This document shows positions 24,647 to 33,939 of a stretch of DNA of 64,000 nucleotides, piece after piece (the stretch's first letter is position 1; the number at the start of each line of letters is the position of its first letter). The DNA comes from Flavobacteriaceae bacterium (GTDB lineage Bacteria; Bacteroidota; Bacteroidia; Flavobacteriales; Flavobacteriaceae): assembly GCA_002707025.1 (NCBI GenBank), contig PALG01000033.1:175639-239638 (forward strand), given 5' to 3'. The position numbers were made by a program, and so were the translations under genes. The notes under the pieces are model-generated. The model saw nothing but the letters and a program-made list of their open reading frames with translations. It searched no databases and was not told the DNA's origin.

Positions 24647-26902
24647 ATGTTAATTAGGTTTGTGATTACCACATTTTTTATAAGTATTTCAGCTTTTGCT
24701 TTTTCCCAACAAGCTGTTGATGGCACCGTTTTATTTCAGGGGGAGCCTTTGGCATTTGCAAATGTATTTCTTAAGAACACTTCCTTCGGAACGGTTGCCA
24801 ATGAAAATGGCTATTATGTTCTTGAAAATATTCCCTCCGGAAATTATGTGCTTGTTGCTTCCTTTGCAGGGTATGATTCCGTAGAAAAAAATATTTCCGT
24901 AGCAAGTGAGGATCAAACCATTGTATTAACGCTCACAGAAAGTAATTCCTTAGCCGAAATTGTGATCACTGGGACCTTAAAACCTGTGAACCGACTTAAA
25001 AGTGTGGTACCTGTAGAAGTTTACAGTCCTGCTTTTTTAAAGAAAAATCCAACTCCAAATATTTTTGAAGCGCTTCAGAATGTGAATGGCGTTCGCCCAC
25101 AGTTGAACTGCAATGTGTGTAACACGGGGGATATCCATATCAACGGATTGGAAGGACCGTATACCCTTGTGCTTATTGATGGTATGCCCATTGTGAGCGG
25201 GCTTTCCACCGTGTATGGGTTGTCGGGAATTCCTAATTCTTTGATTGAACAAGTAGAAGTTGTAAAAGGACCCGCCTCCACCTTATACGGAAGTGAAGCG
25301 GTGGGGGGATTGATCAATATCATCACCAAACATCCTGAAAACACCCCGAAATTATCCTTCGATAGCTTTGTAACTTCTTGGGGGGAAACCAATCTCGATG
25401 TAGGTTACAAAGCCCATCTGGAAAAAAAAGTCTCCTATCTGTTGGGGGCTAATTATTACAATTATAGCAATCCGATAGATAAAAACAATGATAATTTTAC
25501 CGATGTGACCCTTCAGGATCGAATTTCCTTATTCCAGAAATTCGATTTTAAACGTGATAACAACAAGCCTTTTTCGGTAGCTGCCCGGCTATTTTATGAA
25601 GATCGATGGGGAGGGGAGCTCCAATGGAATCCTTCTTTTAGGGGAGGTGATCAAGTATATGGCGAAAGTATTTATACCAATAGGTATGAGGTGCTGGGAC
25701 TTTACCGACTTCCTTTCGAAGAGAAAATAGATTTCCAGTTTTCCTATTCCTATCATAACCAAAACTCGGTATATGGAAACACTCTTTATTTGGCCAAACA
25801 GCAAATTGGCTTTGGCCAATTGGTTTGGAATAAGAATTTCAAAAATCATGACATTCTTTTGGGAGCTGCCAGCCGATTTAATTACTATAATGACAACACC
25901 ACGGCCACGGTTACTGCCGATGAGGTATGGATTCCTTCCGTTTTTGTGCAGGATGAAGTAGCGCTTTCAGAAAAACAGGCAGTGCTTCTTGGCGCAAGGT
26001 ATGATTACGATCAACGTCATGGGTCTATTTTCACGCCCCGTTTTGCTTATCGTTTTAAACCTACGGAAAATGATATTTTCCGAATAAACGCTGGGAAAGG
26101 TTTTCGTGTGGTCAATCTTTTTACGGAAGAACACGCTGCCCTTACCGGCTCTCGGGAAGTGATTATTGAAGAGGCCTTGGAACCTGAAAAGTCTTTCAAC
26201 GTAAACCTTAATTACCTGAAACGAATGTACACCTCCAATGGCATGATTTTTACTTTCGACACCTCTGCATGGTACACTTATTTTACCAATTCCATTATTC
26301 CGGATTACGATACCAATCCCAACCAAATCATTTATAAAAATTTAGATGGTTTTGCGACTTCAATGGGGGCGAGCTTTAATGTAGACGCTACTTTTGCGAG
26401 CGGCATTAAGGGATTATTGGGGTTCACGTACCAAGACGTTAGTAAAACGGAAAATGGGCAAAAAACCCAACAGATCCTTACCGAAAAGTATTCGGCTAAT
26501 TGGGCCTTTTCCTATAAAAACTATGCGACCCATCTTACAGTGGATTATACCGGAAACCTTTACGGCCCCATGCGTTTGCCTTTATTGGGCGATTTAGATC
26601 CTAGAAGCGAATATTCGCCCGTTTGGAGTATTCAGAACATACAATTTACTTTCGATGGAATAGAGAACCTAGAATTCTATGGAGGGATTAAAAACCTTTT
26701 AAATTGGACGCCCAATCGTGGAAACCCGTTTATTATTGCGAGAGCAAACGACCCCTTCGATAAGGAGGTCACTTTTGACAATCAAGGAAATGTAGTGCCT
26801 ACGGCTAATAACCCCTATGGCCTTACCTTTGATCCTTCTTACGTATACGCTCCAAATCAGGAAAGAAGGCTTTTTGTAGGATTGCGGTATACAATTCAAT
26901 AA
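24647..26902 (+). CDS. TonB-dependent receptor, metal-uptake context
   Basis: This 751-residue protein has a signal peptide (1-21, ending SAFAFSQ) and a carboxypeptidase-regulatory-like domain (about 22-100). A plug domain follows (about 115-230, with the TonB-type LVLIDGMPIVSGLSTVYGL and VEVVKGPASTLYGSEAVGGLINI), then a C-terminal beta barrel ending in Arg-rich aromatic strands. It imports a ligand across the outer membrane with TonB energy. A CNVCNTGDIHI segment in the plug places two Cys near the pore, recalling receptors for metals. The ligand is likely a metal or metal chelate given the DtxR, ZIP and Feo neighbours. Confidence 0.92.
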   Translation: MLIRFVITTFFISISAFAFSQQAVDGTVLFQGEPLAFANVFLKNTSFGTVANENGYYVLENIPSGNYVLVASFAGYDSVEKNISVASEDQTIVLTLTESNSLAEIVITGTLKPVNRLKSVVPVEVYSPAFLKKNPTPNIFEALQNVNGVRPQLNCNVCNTGDIHINGLEGPYTLVLIDGMPIVSGLSTVYGLSGIPNSLIEQVEVVKGPASTLYGSEAVGGLINIITKHPENTPKLSFDSFVTSWGETNLDVGYKAHLEKKVSYLLGANYYNYSNPIDKNNDNFTDVTLQDRISLFQKFDFKRDNNKPFSVAARLFYEDRWGGELQWNPSFRGGDQVYGESIYTNRYEVLGLYRLPFEEKIDFQFSYSYHNQNSVYGNTLYLAKQQIGFGQLVWNKNFKNHDILLGAASRFNYYNDNTTATVTADEVWIPSVFVQDEVALSEKQAVLLGARYDYDQRHGSIFTPRFAYRFKPTENDIFRINAGKGFRVVNLFTEEHAALTGSREVIIEEALEPEKSFNVNLNYLKRMYTSNGMIFTFDTSAWYTYFTNSIIPDYDTNPNQIIYKNLDGFATSMGASFNVDATFASGIKGLLGFTYQDVSKTENGQKTQQILTEKYSANWAFSYKNYATHLTVDYTGNLYGPMRLPLLGDLDPRSEYSPVWSIQNIQFTFDGIENLEFYGGIKNLLNWTPNRGNPFIIARANDPFDKEVTFDNQGNVVPTANNPYGLTFDPSYVYAPNQERRLFVGLRYTIQ

Positions 26903-26904
26903 GT

Positions 26905-27348
26905 TTATTGCTGAAAGGCTTCCCAGTTGTCATCGGCCTTTTGTTGAAGCGCTTCTGGTCCTTCCTTGTTCCATTTTTTTAAGGTATTGACAAAAAGGGT
27001 GTCGTAAAAAAGGTATAATTTTCCATTGGAAATAAGGTAGGTTTCAGGATTAACGGAAACTTTTTCTCCACTTTTCCCCATAGCATACGCACAAAACCCG
27101 CCGTATTGTGGAAGATACTTCAAAGGGGCTTTTTCAAAATCCATCAAGTGATCGGCATTGGCAAACCAGAAAGTGACCCCTTCAAATTCTGAAGCAAACC
27201 CTTTCTCACCTTTCATGGGAGTTCCTTCAAAATAAGAAACGACGTCATATCCTTCCAAAGCAATTCCATCTTTAGCATAGATGGGTTCTTGACCAAAAGC
27301 GAATAAGGAAAGTAAGGTGAAATAGCTAACGAGGAATAAATTTTTCAT
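26905..27348 (-). CDS. exported YHS-domain protein
   Basis: This 147-residue protein has a signal peptide (KNLFLVSYFTLLSLFAFGQ) and a YHS-type domain (about 25-110) recognisable from ALEGYDVVSYFEG, FASEFEGVTFWFANADHLMDFEKAP and LPQYGGFCAYAMGKSG. YHS domains often bind metal, and exported single-domain versions have no assigned reaction. It is convergent with the TonB receptor gene, with only 2 bp between the stops and no terminator hairpin visible. Confidence 0.85.
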   Translation of the reverse strand: MKNLFLVSYFTLLSLFAFGQEPIYAKDGIALEGYDVVSYFEGTPMKGEKGFASEFEGVTFWFANADHLMDFEKAPLKYLPQYGGFCAYAMGKSGEKVSVNPETYLISNGKLYLFYDTLFVNTLKKWNKEGPEALQQKADDNWEAFQQ

Positions 27349-27380
27349 ACCATTTTAGTAGGTTTTTTTCTATAACCTTA

Positions 27381-28121
27381 CTAAAATCCTCTTTCTTTTT
27401 GCAATTGTTCGTAGGCTTCTTGCACTTTTCTGAATTTTTCCTCAGCCCCTTTTCGATACACTTCATCCATGTGTTGCAGTTTATCGGGGTGGTATTTTTT
27501 CACCATTTCCCGATAGGCTTTTTTAATTTCGGGTACCGAGGCACTTCTTTCTACTTCCAGGATTTTATAGGCGCTGTCCGGATTTTTGAAAAACATGGCT
27601 TTGATACTTTCAAAATCGCGCATTTGGAGCCCCATATATCCAGCGATTTTAGAAATTTCCTGAACTTCAGAAGCGGAAACATGTCCATCGGCATTGGCAA
27701 TACTGAATAAAAAATGTACGACCTGTAATCGGGATTCGTAGCGCATGCGCTGTCGGAAGAGTCCGCCGATACGTTGTGCCGAAATCTCCCGTTTTTTGAT
27801 CACCTCATTAAATACTTTAAAAGTAGCGTTGGCGCGTTCTTTTCCGTAGGCTTGAACAAAGTATTGACGCACATAATCCAATTCACTTTGATTCACGGTG
27901 CCGTCGGCTTTAATCACTAAAGAGGCTAGGGACAATAAGTTGAGTTCGAAATCGGCCGGACTCACCCGATCCCGGGAAGAAGACGTGAAAATGGATCCTC
28001 TGGAAGATTTGGTTTTACCCAAATTCATATTGTCGAAAATGGTTCCTAATATAAATCCTAAAAAGGCTCCGGGAAGTCTAAAAAACGAATATCCTAAAAT
28101 GGCCAACAACCAACGAATCAT
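27381..28121 (-). CDS. DjlA-like protein: TerB domain plus C-terminal J domain
   Basis: The N terminus has a hydrophobic stretch (about 3-28) like the membrane anchor of DjlA. Residues about 55-165 form a TerB-like acidic helical domain (LLSLASLVIKADGTVNQSELDYVRQYF, FSIANADGHVSASEVQEISKIA), and residues about 180-245 form a J domain with the HPD motif in KKYHPDKL. Such proteins recruit DnaK-type chaperones to the membrane. The gene has a consensus -7 box on the minus strand at 28153-28160. Length is 246 residues. Confidence 0.9.
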   Translation of the reverse strand: MIRWLLAILGYSFFRLPGAFLGFILGTIFDNMNLGKTKSSRGSIFTSSSRDRVSPADFELNLLSLASLVIKADGTVNQSELDYVRQYFVQAYGKERANATFKVFNEVIKKREISAQRIGGLFRQRMRYESRLQVVHFLFSIANADGHVSASEVQEISKIAGYMGLQMRDFESIKAMFFKNPDSAYKILEVERSASVPEIKKAYREMVKKYHPDKLQHMDEVYRKGAEEKFRKVQEAYEQLQKERGF

Positions 28122-28152
28122 CTACAGTAATAAAAGAAATTAAAAACGAATG

Positions 28153-28160
28153 CAAAGATA
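28153..28160 (-). promoter_or_regulatory. -7 box of the djlA-like gene
   Basis: TATCTTTG on the minus strand, 32 bp before the ATG at 28121. No clear -33 box is seen. Confidence 0.4.
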
Positions 28161-28214
28161 GCCAATCTTAAAACTCTTTACATAGATTTAAGAAACTATC
28201 CGTTTTAAATTGGT

Positions 28215-28222
28215 TATCTTTG
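28215..28222 (+). promoter_or_regulatory. -7 box of the bacilliredoxin gene
   Basis: TATCTTTG matches TAnnTTTG exactly and lies 34 bp before the ATG at 28257; the -33 region is weak. It is the divergent partner of the box at 28153. Confidence 0.45.
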
Positions 28223-28256
28223 CCCCAAAATTGTTACACCTTAATAAAATTAATAT

Positions 28257-28667
28257 ATGTACCCAGCAGAATTAGTAAAACCGATGCGCGAAGATTTAAC
28301 CAATATAGGTTTTACCGAACTTTTTACAGCAGATAACGTAGATGAAGCCATTCACCAAGACGGAACCGTATTGGTGGTCGTGAATTCAGTTTGTGGATGT
28401 GCTGCTGCCAATGCGCGTCCAGGAGCTCGTATTTCCCTTCAAAATACCAAAACCCCAGACCGTTTGGTCACGGTTTTTGCAGGGGTAGATTTTGAAGCCG
28501 TAGATGCAGCCAGAGCTTTAATGGTACCTTTCCCTCCAAGTTCCCCTTCCATGGCGTTGTTCAAGGATGGTGAGTTGGTGCACATGTTGGAAAGACATCA
28601 CATTGAAGGAAGAAGCGCCGATATGATTGCCGAAAACCTGAAAGCCGCTTATAACGAGTATTGCTAA
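28257..28667 (+). CDS. BrxA/BrxB-type bacilliredoxin
   Basis: This 136-residue thioredoxin-fold protein has the CGC active site (Cys46-Gly-Cys48 in VVNSVCGCAAANARPG), the hallmark of YphP/YqiW bacilliredoxins. These remove bacillithiol from S-bacillithiolated proteins after oxidative stress. The C-terminal PFPPSSPSMALFKDGELVHMLERHHIEG also matches the family. Many Bacteroidota make bacillithiol, which fits. The gene stands alone between its own -7 box and a terminator. Confidence 0.95.
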   Translation: MYPAELVKPMREDLTNIGFTELFTADNVDEAIHQDGTVLVVVNSVCGCAAANARPGARISLQNTKTPDRLVTVFAGVDFEAVDAARALMVPFPPSSPSMALFKDGELVHMLERHHIEGRSADMIAENLKAAYNEYC

Positions 28668-28685
28668 TAAGCAAAACGAATTGAT

Positions 28686-28716
28686 AAAAAACCACCTTTT
28701 TCGAGGTGGTTTTTTT
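28686..28716 (+). terminator. terminator after the bacilliredoxin gene
   Basis: AAAAAACCACCT (28686-28697) and AGGTGGTTTTTT (28704-28715) pair around a TTTTCG loop, ending in a T run. It begins 19 bp after the stop. Confidence 0.9.
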
Positions 28717-28729
28717 ATTTTTGATAACG

Positions 28730-29473
28730 ATGAAAGCCCTTCAAAAAATATTGAGCTATCCTTTTTCCGTGCTATTCTATATTTTATTTGGAATTAGCTT
28801 GCTGGTTTTTGATCCCTTGCAGCGTCTTGGGATGGCCTTTTTTGGGTATCAGGCCCAAAAGAAAGCGGTAGGGTTGTTCAATGGGCTTACGGTGCTGTTT
28901 CTTCATGTTTTGGGAACAACATTTCAGTTTAAAATTGCTGAAAAGATCCCCAAAAATGTACCGATTATCATCGTGTCCAATCATCAAAGTATGTGGGACA
29001 TCCCGCCTATAATCTGGTTTCTTCGGAAAATTCATCCTAAGTTTATTTCCAAGATTGAATTGGGGAAGGGCATTCCTACGGTTTCCTATAACCTTCGGAA
29101 GGGGGGGTCGGTATTGATTGACCGAAAAAATCCCAAACAAGCCACAGAGGCCATTAAAAAAGGGGCAGAATATATTTCAACCTATAATCGAAGCCTGGTC
29201 ATTTATCCGGAAGGAACGCGAAGCAGGGATGGCGTTCCAAAACCTTTTAGGAAAAAAGGCTTACTTACATTATTTGAGCATGCACCCGATGCGTACGTGC
29301 TTCCCCTTAGTATTAGCAATTCCTGGAAATTGCAGCGCTGGGGTATGTTTCCAATTCCCATGTTTGTACGCCTAAATTTTTATGTGCACCCTGCGATGAA
29401 GGTTTCAGAATATGAGCCTTTACAACTTGTTGAAATCCTAGAAACAGCGATTGTTTCTAAAATAGAATCTTAG
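28730..29473 (+). CDS. lysophospholipid acyltransferase (PlsC family)
   Basis: The protein has the acyltransferase motif NHQSMWD (84-90), in which His and Asp are catalytic, and the second motif YPEGTRSR (about 159-166). Membrane segments lie near the N terminus (about 11-28). PlsC enzymes acylate 1-acyl-glycerol-3-phosphate to phosphatidic acid. The start at 28730 gives 247 residues; a GTG at 28706 extends the frame by eight residues but lies inside the preceding terminator, so it is unlikely. Confidence 0.9.
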   Translation: MKALQKILSYPFSVLFYILFGISLLVFDPLQRLGMAFFGYQAQKKAVGLFNGLTVLFLHVLGTTFQFKIAEKIPKNVPIIIVSNHQSMWDIPPIIWFLRKIHPKFISKIELGKGIPTVSYNLRKGGSVLIDRKNPKQATEAIKKGAEYISTYNRSLVIYPEGTRSRDGVPKPFRKKGLLTLFEHAPDAYVLPLSISNSWKLQRWGMFPIPMFVRLNFYVHPAMKVSEYEPLQLVEILETAIVSKIES

Positions 29474-29475
29474 TT

Positions 29476-31173
29476 TCAATAGACAAACCGATCTAGTGTC
29501 ACTTTATCCTGCTGATTCGAAAGATTGATCACCTTTACTTGTTGCGTTTCTTCCGGGGTTCCATAATTTTTGTAAATGGTATATTTTAAATAGGTAGGCG
29601 TTGCGGTTTCCGTTTGTGTAGTTTGCTTAATATTTACCATCCAATTCCCAAAGTCATTCTCTTCAATAATAAACTCCTTAAGTGCAAAACCTTGCGCAAT
29701 TTCCTGTTCTATAAGTTCACTATTGTCAAAATAGGTATGCCACCAAGTGAAATATTTTTTCTTCGGACTCACAAATTGCACTTCAAACTCCGATTGGGGA
29801 TTGGTATATTCCAATACAATTCGAATGTCTTTTTTGAAATTTGCTACCATAAATTCTGAAGGAATATTTTTATAGTCTATCTTATTTTTGTGATGGGAAA
29901 TAAAACTCCGGAATTCATTAAAAATAATAGTTTCAATTGGGCTAAAGTCAATATTGGGAATGGTGTTGTAAATCATTTGTTTGTAAAGCGATGTGGCCAG
30001 CGAATACCTCCCCACTTCGGTATACATTTTTGCTAAATCACGATAAAGCTGAATATGGCTGGGATACTTTTCAATGGTGTGTTCTAAGACATAAATGGCA
30101 TGTTTGTACATTTTCTTCTTTTCCAATGTGAAGGCTATCGTTTTGAGGATCCTAGGATTTTCCTTAGCCTGTTCGAATAAGTCGGAAAGAATTTGCTGTG
30201 CATATAAGTTCCCATATCTTGAAAAATAATGGGTGGTATTGATATAGAAGGGGACATTCCTATTTTCGGGGCGCTGTTTCAGATCTTCATAAATGGCTAA
30301 GGCCTCATCGGCAGTTTGGGCGCTTGATAGGGGGTCTAAATATTTCTTGGAATCCCCAGTAGTCGTTTCAGAAAGTATGGGAACCCTTTCATCATAGTCA
30401 TTTCCTTTAATCAATGCTGTCGTTTCACGTTTGGGGGGGTTATAATCGGAGCCGTTTTTGGTTTTGATGGAAATTACCCCGTAAAACCCCTGTGACCCAT
30501 ACCGTACGTTGGAAGCAGTGCCTCGATAGAGGGAAATATCTGTAACCATATTGGGGTGGATGGCCCCCAATACACTCGCTTCTGTAGGAACTCCATCGAC
30601 CAAGATCATGGCAGGGCCCCCATTAATTGATTGTGCTCTGGCAAATCCTACGGTAGGCTGAGTATCTAATCCAAACTGTCCTTGTACATTTACAAAGGGG
30701 ATTTTCCGAAGCACTTGGTACATATCGACATCGCCAGGACTTATAAATCGTTCCCTATTTCGATCGACCCCATACCCTACAGCATTTTTATTTTTTTCAC
30801 CCCATTGGGTCTGTATAGTTCCCTTTTTTTCAGCATTTTCTGCCTTGAGCCTTACTGCTTCCAATACTTCAGAGTTAGTGGTAAGGGTAATGGTTAAGGG
30901 AGTATTAGGGTCGAGAACTTTTACTCGCTTCGGATCTTTCATAAAGGCTGTGACCAGCAACTCCTTTTGAGTGGTGAGCGAGATTTGGAAAGCACCCTCC
31001 TCGTTGGTTTCCACTTCATTAAAAGTTCCTTTTTCAGCAACAATCGCATTCGGAACAGGAGTTCCATCTACGGAAATTACTTTACCATCTATATTGACTA
31101 CGGACGGACTTGTTTGTCCATGCAAGGATATCAGTATACCATAGAAAATTAATAAAATAACGGTTTTCTTCAT
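29476..31173 (-). CDS. carboxypeptidase-regulatory/TonB-plug protein with TPR-like region and no barrel
   Basis: The start at 31173 gives a signal peptide (KKTVILLIFYGILISLHGQ) and 565 residues. A carboxypeptidase-regulatory-like domain covers about 25-105, and a TonB-plug domain follows (about 150-245, PAMILVDGVPTEASVLGA and ISLYRGTASNVRYGSQGFYGVI). After that, residues about 290-420 carry helical repeats resembling TPRs (ALAIYEDLKQ, KMYKHAIYVLEHTIEKYP, YRDLAKMYTEVGRYSLATSLY). There is no long beta barrel, so it is not a normal receptor. It could be a periplasmic or outer-membrane accessory protein. It faces the acyltransferase gene convergently, 2 bp apart. Confidence 0.72.
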   Translation of the reverse strand: MKKTVILLIFYGILISLHGQTSPSVVNIDGKVISVDGTPVPNAIVAEKGTFNEVETNEEGAFQISLTTQKELLVTAFMKDPKRVKVLDPNTPLTITLTTNSEVLEAVRLKAENAEKKGTIQTQWGEKNKNAVGYGVDRNRERFISPGDVDMYQVLRKIPFVNVQGQFGLDTQPTVGFARAQSINGGPAMILVDGVPTEASVLGAIHPNMVTDISLYRGTASNVRYGSQGFYGVISIKTKNGSDYNPPKRETTALIKGNDYDERVPILSETTTGDSKKYLDPLSSAQTADEALAIYEDLKQRPENRNVPFYINTTHYFSRYGNLYAQQILSDLFEQAKENPRILKTIAFTLEKKKMYKHAIYVLEHTIEKYPSHIQLYRDLAKMYTEVGRYSLATSLYKQMIYNTIPNIDFSPIETIIFNEFRSFISHHKNKIDYKNIPSEFMVANFKKDIRIVLEYTNPQSEFEVQFVSPKKKYFTWWHTYFDNSELIEQEIAQGFALKEFIIEENDFGNWMVNIKQTTQTETATPTYLKYTIYKNYGTPEETQQVKVINLSNQQDKVTLDRFVY

Positions 31174-31266
31174 AACATCACTTTTTCCTAAGATACACAA
31201 TTGATTGTAAGAATAATAATGATCTCCCTCGATATTCATAAATATCGACCCAAAGGGTGTCACTAA

Positions 31267-32334
31267 CTAAAAGAGTTTATATTGGGGATTTCTTAATTGT
31301 AGAAAATGACTTCGTTCCAATGACGGCATGCCCTTGTTGTGGAGGTATTTTTTTCGCCCTAGAGTCATGGCATCCGCAATTTGTTTTGCAACCACTCCAT
31401 CACCCTTTATGCGTTTTCCCCATCGGCTATCATTTAGCTTTCCATCGTGACATTCGGCTATTTGATGAAGAATTCTTTCGGCTCGATCGGGTATTGTTTT
31501 TCGCACCCAGTCTTCAAAAATAGAAGCAATTTGCCCATTTAATCTCACAACCGTATGGGAAACACCCAAGGCTCCCAGACTGGCTACTTTTTGGATAATG
31601 GGAAGGATTTCATGGCTATTTAGCGCGGGTATGACAGGCGCAATCATGACATTTACGGGAATGCCGTTTTCGGAAAGAACCGCAACAGTTTTTAAGCGAT
31701 TTTTAATACTTGCAGTTCTTGGCTCTAAAATTCTTCGGGTTTCTTCTTGAAGGGTCGTGATGGAGATGTTTACGGAAATGATTTGGTATTGTGCCATTTC
31801 CTTTAAAATATCCAAATCCCTTAATATAAGAGCGTTTTTGGTGATGATACCTGTGGGATTTTTATATCGGAACATCCGTTTCAGGCATTCACGGGTAATT
31901 TCCAGTTTTTTTTCAATAGGCTGATAACAATCGGTATTTCCTGAAAACACAATCGTATTTCCTTGCCAGTTGGGGTTTCGGAGCTTTTGTTCCAACAAAT
32001 CGGGGGCATTTTTTTTGACAAGGATTTTGCGTTCAAAATCCAATCCGGCACCATACCCCCAATATTCATGGCTATTTCGGGCATAACAATAAACACAGCC
32101 ATGTTCACAACCTTGATAGGGATTGGCTGAAAAGCCCATCCCAATATCTGGGCTCTGCACCTTGTTCACAAAACTTTTCGGAAAAACTTCTAGGTATTGC
32201 GTTTTATTCGTATCGGCACTTTCTCCTTCAGATTCACAAAAATTAAGGTACTCGTCCAATACCTCATGCCGGTGCTCAAAAAAGCGATTGTGGGTTTGTT
32301 TTTGGGCGCCGCGGCCTTTAATAGGGGAAGACAT
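31267..32334 (-). CDS. PA0069-family radical SAM protein
   Basis: The radical SAM cluster motif CEHGCVYCYAR has Cys76, Cys80 and Cys83, with the family-typical GMGFSANPYQG before and NSHEYWGYGAGLDFERKILVK after it. GNTDCYQPIEKKLEITR and SISTLQ-like barrel strands follow. The family (also called Rv2578c-like) has no settled substrate. I choose the ATG at 32334 (MSSPIKGRGAQ) because the alternative TTG at 32364 lies inside the gene's own -7 box. Length is 355 residues. Confidence 0.88.
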   Translation of the reverse strand: MSSPIKGRGAQKQTHNRFFEHRHEVLDEYLNFCESEGESADTNKTQYLEVFPKSFVNKVQSPDIGMGFSANPYQGCEHGCVYCYARNSHEYWGYGAGLDFERKILVKKNAPDLLEQKLRNPNWQGNTIVFSGNTDCYQPIEKKLEITRECLKRMFRYKNPTGIITKNALILRDLDILKEMAQYQIISVNISITTLQEETRRILEPRTASIKNRLKTVAVLSENGIPVNVMIAPVIPALNSHEILPIIQKVASLGALGVSHTVVRLNGQIASIFEDWVRKTIPDRAERILHQIAECHDGKLNDSRWGKRIKGDGVVAKQIADAMTLGRKKYLHNKGMPSLERSHFLQLRNPQYKLF

Positions 32335-32361
32335 AAATAACCTTGAGGTGTTGAACTTTCT

Positions 32362-32393
32362 CAAAGTTACTTTAAATATTGGAAATATTCCAA
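32362..32393 (-). promoter_or_regulatory. promoter of the radical SAM gene with a palindrome over -33
   Basis: On the minus strand TAACTTTG (32369 to 32362) is a perfect -7 box, with TTTGG about 20 bp upstream. A 6-3-6 palindrome, TTGGAAATATTCCAA (32379-32393), covers the -33 region. The start codon follows about 27 bp downstream. Confidence 0.5.
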
Positions 32394-32423
32394 ATTATAT
32401 AGGAAATAATCCAATAATAATAA

Positions 32424-32457
32424 GAAAGCCATTTCTTACAATCATGAAATGGCTTTC
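32424..32457 (-). terminator. terminator of the RND efflux operon
   Basis: GAAAGCCATTTC (32424-32435) and GAAATGGCTTTC (32446-32457) are perfect 12-bp arms, 25 bp after the outer-membrane gene stop on the minus strand. The following T run is interrupted by A. Confidence 0.75.
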
Positions 32458-32481
32458 CTTACTAAAAATGAACCTCAACAA

Positions 32482-33939
32482 TTACTGCCAACCTCCGCCT
32501 AGGTTTCTATACATTGAAATACGGGCTAAAAGTTGTTCTTTTTTGGTTTCAACCAATTCAATTTTAGATTCAAGAGCATCTCTTTGGGTTAAGAGAACCT
32601 CCATATAATCTGCTCTGGCAGATCGAAATAACTTATTGGTGATATCAATGGACTTCGTTAATGCATTGACCTGATTTTCTTTTAATTCGTATTGTTTGTT
32701 TAGGTTCTGCATTTTGGATTGTTGATTGACGACTTCTATATAGGCATTTAAAATGGTTTTTTCATATTCAAAAATAGCCTGAAGTTGTTTGTCGGATGCA
32801 TTAAGATAAGTGGCTTTGATTGCATTTCTATTAACAAGAGGTGCGACCATATCTCCCACCACCGAATAAAGTAATGACTCGGGTGTCTTGGTAAGATATT
32901 TTAAATTGAATGCTTCCAAACCCGCTCCTGCACGAATGGTAAATGACGGATAAAAATTGGCTTTAGCAGATTTTACATCCAATTTGGTAGCGGCCAACTC
33001 ATATTCTGCCTTTCGAATGTCTGATCGGTTTCGCAACAATTGGGAGGGAATCCCCAAAAAAACCGTGTCCAGTTTTTTTTCAATAAAATCCTCTGAGTTT
33101 CTAAGAATTGGCTGCGGTGACCTACCAACCAAAAAGTTAATACGGTTTTCGGTTTCCACAATTTCCTGTTTTACTAAATACAATTCGTTTCGGTTTTTAT
33201 AGACCTCTGCTTCAAGTCGTTGTACCCCAAGTTCGGTAGCTTTTGCGGCTTGTTTTTGAAGACGGACAGTTTTTAATCCGTCGTTCTGAAGCTTTAGGTT
33301 TTGTTCAATGATGAGCAACTTATTGTCTAAAGCCTCTAATTCAAAATATGCATCTGCTATTTCAGTAATAAGATTGGTTTTCATGAAATTTTGTCCTTCT
33401 ACGGAAGACAAGTATTCCATGACAGCCGCTTTCTTCGAGTTGCGAAGTTTATTCCAAACATCCAATTCCCAAGAGGCAAAAACCCCTACCTGATAATTAG
33501 GTAGCGGTTCGGGGAATTCCTCCCCCGAACGTATCTCAGTGTTGGCATCATTTGCCCCTTGACTGGTATACCTTCCTACTTTTTCAACTTCCCCACCGGC
33601 AATTGCATTAACAAAAGGCAAGTATTCACCTTTTCTGGCACGAATTTCATTTTTAGACATATCTACCTGCATCATCATAATGTTCAGTTCTTGATTGTTT
33701 ACCAAGGCCGAGTCAATCAATGTTTTAAGGTATTCGTCTTGAAAAAATTCATTCCAATTGATTAGCGCTGAATTAACCGTATCTTGAACGGCAATATTGC
33801 CGTAACTTTTAGGAAGGGAGTTATTCTCTTTACGTATATTTTTTGAAGGGATACAACTGGTCATAGATATTCCCAGTAAAAGAACGATTACCTTCCGTTT
33901 AGAAAAACGGATTTTATAAGCTAGATTATTTATTGTCAT
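32482..33939 (-). CDS. TolC-like outer-membrane efflux lipoprotein (NodT type)
   Basis: This 485-residue outer-membrane factor has a lipobox (LLLGISMTSC, Cys about 28) and two OEP repeats. Recognisable pieces are SWELDVWNKLRNSKKAAVMEYLSSVE and IPSQLLRNRSDIRKAEYELAATKLDVKSAKANFYPSFTI, together with the long periplasmic helices between. It forms the exit duct of the tripartite RND pump encoded by the next two genes. The start is the ATG at 33939, 14 bp inside the pump gene end; a GTG at 33942 precedes it directly. Confidence 0.92.
   Translation of the reverse strand: MTINNLAYKIRFSKRKVIVLLLGISMTSCIPSKNIRKENNSLPKSYGNIAVQDTVNSALINWNEFFQDEYLKTLIDSALVNNQELNIMMMQVDMSKNEIRARKGEYLPFVNAIAGGEVEKVGRYTSQGANDANTEIRSGEEFPEPLPNYQVGVFASWELDVWNKLRNSKKAAVMEYLSSVEGQNFMKTNLITEIADAYFELEALDNKLLIIEQNLKLQNDGLKTVRLQKQAAKATELGVQRLEAEVYKNRNELYLVKQEIVETENRINFLVGRSPQPILRNSEDFIEKKLDTVFLGIPSQLLRNRSDIRKAEYELAATKLDVKSAKANFYPSFTIRAGAGLEAFNLKYLTKTPESLLYSVVGDMVAPLVNRNAIKATYLNASDKQLQAIFEYEKTILNAYIEVVNQQSKMQNLNKQYELKENQVNALTKSIDITNKLFRSARADYMEVLLTQRDALESKIELVETKKEQLLARISMYRNLGGGWQ

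Noticed and set aside
28706..28729. GTG start extending the acyltransferase by eight residues
   Set aside because: It lies inside the terminator of the preceding gene; the ATG at 28730 fits the family N terminus.
32335..32364. TTG start extending the radical SAM protein by ten residues
   Set aside because: The TTG is part of a consensus -7 box, so it cannot be in the message.
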